Assembly (NCBI GenBank): GCA_023415275.1
Contig: JAEZLJ010000032.1
Span: 1-34,476, forward strand
DNA from: Bacteroidota bacterium
GTDB taxonomy: Bacteria; Bacteroidota; Bacteroidia; Chitinophagales; Chitinophagaceae
DNA length: 34,476 bases
Direction: 5' to 3'
The position numbers and the translations under genes were made by a program. Numbering within the stretch: the stretch's first letter is position 1; each line of letters opens with the position of its first letter. The notes below the pieces were generated by a model. That model searched no databases. It was not told the DNA's origin and was given only the letters and a program-made list of their open reading frames with translations. Shown one piece after another: positions 32,745 to 34,476 of this stretch.

Positions 32745-34103
32745 TTAATACTTGAATACCTTACCCCCGGCCATCACCTGTTTGGTCTTCTCATCAAATG
32801 TTGCTTTTTGCCCTGTGCGCACTGCTGCATTCGTCATGATGCAGGCAATGGAATGATGATAGCCAGCTTCCACGGGCGCATTGGGCTGCCTGCGGCTACG
32901 TATGCACTCCATCCAGTTTCGTACATGTGCACTCGTTAGAGCATCCCCACCTGTATTGGCAGCAGCCACCACCTTCACTTCTTTACTCACCAGGTTCATC
33001 TCTGGAAGCAGGTTCAGTTGCATTTTCATTTCATCAGCAAACTTCTTTTGCAGTCCACCGGATGGTGAAACTGTATTGGTAACCAGGTTCAATTCACCTC
33101 CATTAGAATAATAAAGTTCTGCAGGATGTTCATCTCCATTATGCATGCGGGAAGTAAATACTACCTGGAAACCAGATGAAGGATCATTTTGCGGACCATA
33201 ATCAAATACTGCTGTCATGGTGTCCCAGTTGCGGCGGCCATCCTTCCACGCATAAATACCACCATTAGCCACTACACTCCTGGGATGCGCAAGGCCGGAG
33301 AACCAATGCACGGTGTCTATCTGGTGAGACATCCATTGGCCCGGCATCCCTGAAGAATAAGGCCAGAACAAACGATACTCCAGGTATTTCCTCGGGTCCC
33401 AGGCTTCATAGGGCCTGTTCATCAAAAAGCGTTTCCAGTCAGTATCTTTTTCTTTTATTTTCTCCACCAGCGCGGGCCGCCTCCAGCGGCCTGGCTGGTT
33501 CACATTCCAGCTCAGTTCTACCATGGTGATGGGCCCAAACTTTCCTTGCTGAATAAAATCTGCGGCGGCCATATAATTGTCCCCACTCCTTCTTTGAGAT
33601 CCCACCTGCACGATGCGGTTTGATGATTTAACTGTTTTCAACGCAGCATTGGCATCATCCATGGTCTCCGCAAACGGCTTTTCCACATACACATCCCGGC
33701 CAGCCTTCACTGCCTCTATAGTATGAAGGGCATGTTGAAAATCGGCCGTGCTGATCATCACTGCATCCACATCCTTATTCTCATATAAGGACTCGTTATT
33801 CTGATGCGCCTGAATATCATGACCCAACTTCTGCCGCAACAGATCGCGCCCTTCCTCCCTGCGTAGTTTCCATATATCGGAAACAGCCACCATATCAAAA
33901 TTCAATTCTTTATAATGATTTAAGAAGCAAGGCAAATGCGAAAACCTGAAACGGTCTGAAAAGCCAATCACGCCTACATTTACCCTGTCATTAGCTCCAA
34001 TAATACGGGCATAGCTATTAGCACTCATGCCTATGGTTCCCAAATAAATTCCAGCAGCTGCTTTAGAAGAATCCGTAATGAATTTGCGCCTGTTTACTGA
34101 CAT
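32745..34103 (-). CDS. Tat-exported Gfo/Idh/MocA family oxidoreductase
   Basis: 452 residues. An N-terminal twin-arginine signal (NRRKFITDSSKAAAGIYLG, about 4-22) suggests export folded with cofactor. The Rossmann domain starts VNVGVIGFSDR (about 41), with VAVSDIWKL (acidic end of beta-2), DAVMISTADFQHA and VEKPFAE (EKP motif, about 143-149), the Gfo/Idh/MocA signature. The C-terminal half has the usual beta-sheet with WRRPA..YRLFWPYSSGMPGQWMSHQIDTVHWF, including the His about position 265-272 in MSHQIDTVHW. In Bacteroidota, Gfo/Idh/MocA proteins beside DUF1080 hydrolases are involved in 3-keto-glycoside metabolism; that function is inferred. It follows the DUF1080 gene by 55 bases in one operon. 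Confidence 0.92.
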   Translation of the reverse strand: MSVNRRKFITDSSKAAAGIYLGTIGMSANSYARIIGANDRVNVGVIGFSDRFRFSHLPCFLNHYKELNFDMVAVSDIWKLRREEGRDLLRQKLGHDIQAHQNNESLYENKDVDAVMISTADFQHALHTIEAVKAGRDVYVEKPFAETMDDANAALKTVKSSNRIVQVGSQRRSGDNYMAAADFIQQGKFGPITMVELSWNVNQPGRWRRPALVEKIKEKDTDWKRFLMNRPYEAWDPRKYLEYRLFWPYSSGMPGQWMSHQIDTVHWFSGLAHPRSVVANGGIYAWKDGRRNWDTMTAVFDYGPQNDPSSGFQVVFTSRMHNGDEHPAELYYSNGGELNLVTNTVSPSGGLQKKFADEMKMQLNLLPEMNLVSKEVKVVAAANTGGDALTSAHVRNWMECIRSRRQPNAPVEAGYHHSIACIMTNAAVRTGQKATFDEKTKQVMAGGKVFKY

Positions 34104-34158
34104 GTTTACAATATTTTAATGCTCACCATTTCACAAGTGAGATCCTGTTTTCCAATCT

Positions 34159-34476
34159 TTATTTTAGTTCCTGGATCTTGATGCTCCTGTAGGACACCGC
34201 GTTTCCATGATCCTGGATGAGGATATGTCCTTTGGCCGCCATTCCAAAGTCGGGCCATTTTTCATACTTGCTCCTGGCCACCAATGCATAATAATAGGGT
34301 GCGCCTCGCTGGTACTCCAGTACTTTCCACCCGTTCAACCAATGTTCTACCCTATTGTCTGGATACACAACGATCATTCCCCGGTTCCATTCACCAATAG
34401 GCCGCCGTGCTCTAGGTTCTTTTGAGGAGGGTATCAGGTCATAAAGGGATGCCAGGGTCCTGTTGCCTACTACTCC
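34159..34476 (-). CDS. DUF1080 / 3-keto-disaccharide hydrolase-like protein, 5' end outside window
   Basis: The frame is open from the right edge to the stop at 34159: 105 residues of the C-terminal part. ARRPIGEWNRGMIVVYPDNRVEHWLNGWKVLEY, then FGMAAKGHILIQDHGNAVSYRSIKIQEL, are typical of the LamG/concanavalin-like DUF1080 domain: GEWN, EHWLNG, and GHI.LQDHG followed by the RSIKI strand. The domain usually has about 200-230 residues. Members include hydrolases of 3-keto-glycosides, formed after oxidation of a sugar at C3 by a Gfo/Idh/MocA enzyme, such as the one encoded next. The ATG at 34377 is internal, not the start. Confidence 0.9.
   Translation of the reverse strand, partial: GVVGNRTLASLYDLIPSSKEPRARRPIGEWNRGMIVVYPDNRVEHWLNGWKVLEYQRGAPYYYALVARSKYEKWPDFGMAAKGHILIQDHGNAVSYRSIKIQELK

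Overview
The window looks like chromosomal DNA of a Bacteroidota bacterium, most likely family Chitinophagaceae. This rests on gene content (DUF2723/TMEM260-type glycosyltransferase, NIPSNAP protein, Gfo/Idh/MocA plus DUF1080 pair, type of metX/metZ pair), several Bacteroidota-type -7 elements (TAnnTTTG) at plausible distances from start codons, weak or absent Shine-Dalgarno sequences, and moderate GC with short AT-rich spacers. I see no phage, transposon, integron, CRISPR, tRNA or rRNA. This is mostly housekeeping and metabolic DNA with a few unusual loci. All family names were read from the protein sequences by eye; no database search was run.

Layout. 1-1752 (minus): metX followed by a metZ-like trans-sulfuration enzyme cut by the window edge, i.e. 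methionine synthesis from homoserine. 1753-2678: a 926-base intergenic stretch with the metX leader and an 11-bp tandem repeat. 2679-4671 (plus): short-chain dehydrogenase, SAM-hydrolase-like protein (DUF62) and a small ABM monooxygenase-like protein. 4877-8230 (plus): large DUF2723 membrane glycosyltransferase with a strong terminator. 8333-11111 (plus): VWA protein and MoxR/ChlI-like AAA+ ATPase, again ended by a terminator. 11196-14217 (minus): comA-like phosphosulfolactate synthase, OsmC, cysE, cysM, a sulfur-assimilation group. 14385-16837 (minus): exported NIPSNAP protein, small outer-membrane-like protein, and a prokaryotic pentameric ligand-gated ion channel (pLGIC) homologue.

17172-21996 (minus): a DUF4258 protein, plsC-type acyltransferase, priA and murB. 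22116-24365 (plus): soluble four-PAS histidine kinase, followed convergently by a second DUF4258 protein (24395-24787, minus). 24933-26509 (plus): mtaB tRNA methylthiotransferase and a small ferredoxin-fold protein. 26518-28390 (minus): a 30-residue membrane miniprotein and formate-tetrahydrofolate ligase. 28615-32075 (minus): prolyl oligopeptidase and acyltransferase-3 membrane protein. 32076-32744: gene-poor, with a frameshifted gene remnant and a terminator. 32745-34476 (minus): DUF1080 protein (partial) and a Tat-exported Gfo/Idh/MocA oxidoreductase.

A sulfur and one-carbon theme recurs: homoserine activation and sulfhydrylation, SAM-hydrolase-like protein, serine acetylation and cysteine synthesis, sulfite addition to PEP, radical-SAM methylthiolation and formate activation. 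The most unusual items are: (1) two membrane-anchored paralogues with seven cysteines at identical spacing, flanking a PAS histidine kinase; (2) the pLGIC homologue; (3) comA placed with the cysteine genes, possibly feeding sulfonolipid or sulfonate synthesis; (4) the 11-bp tandem array and the two-hairpin metX leader.
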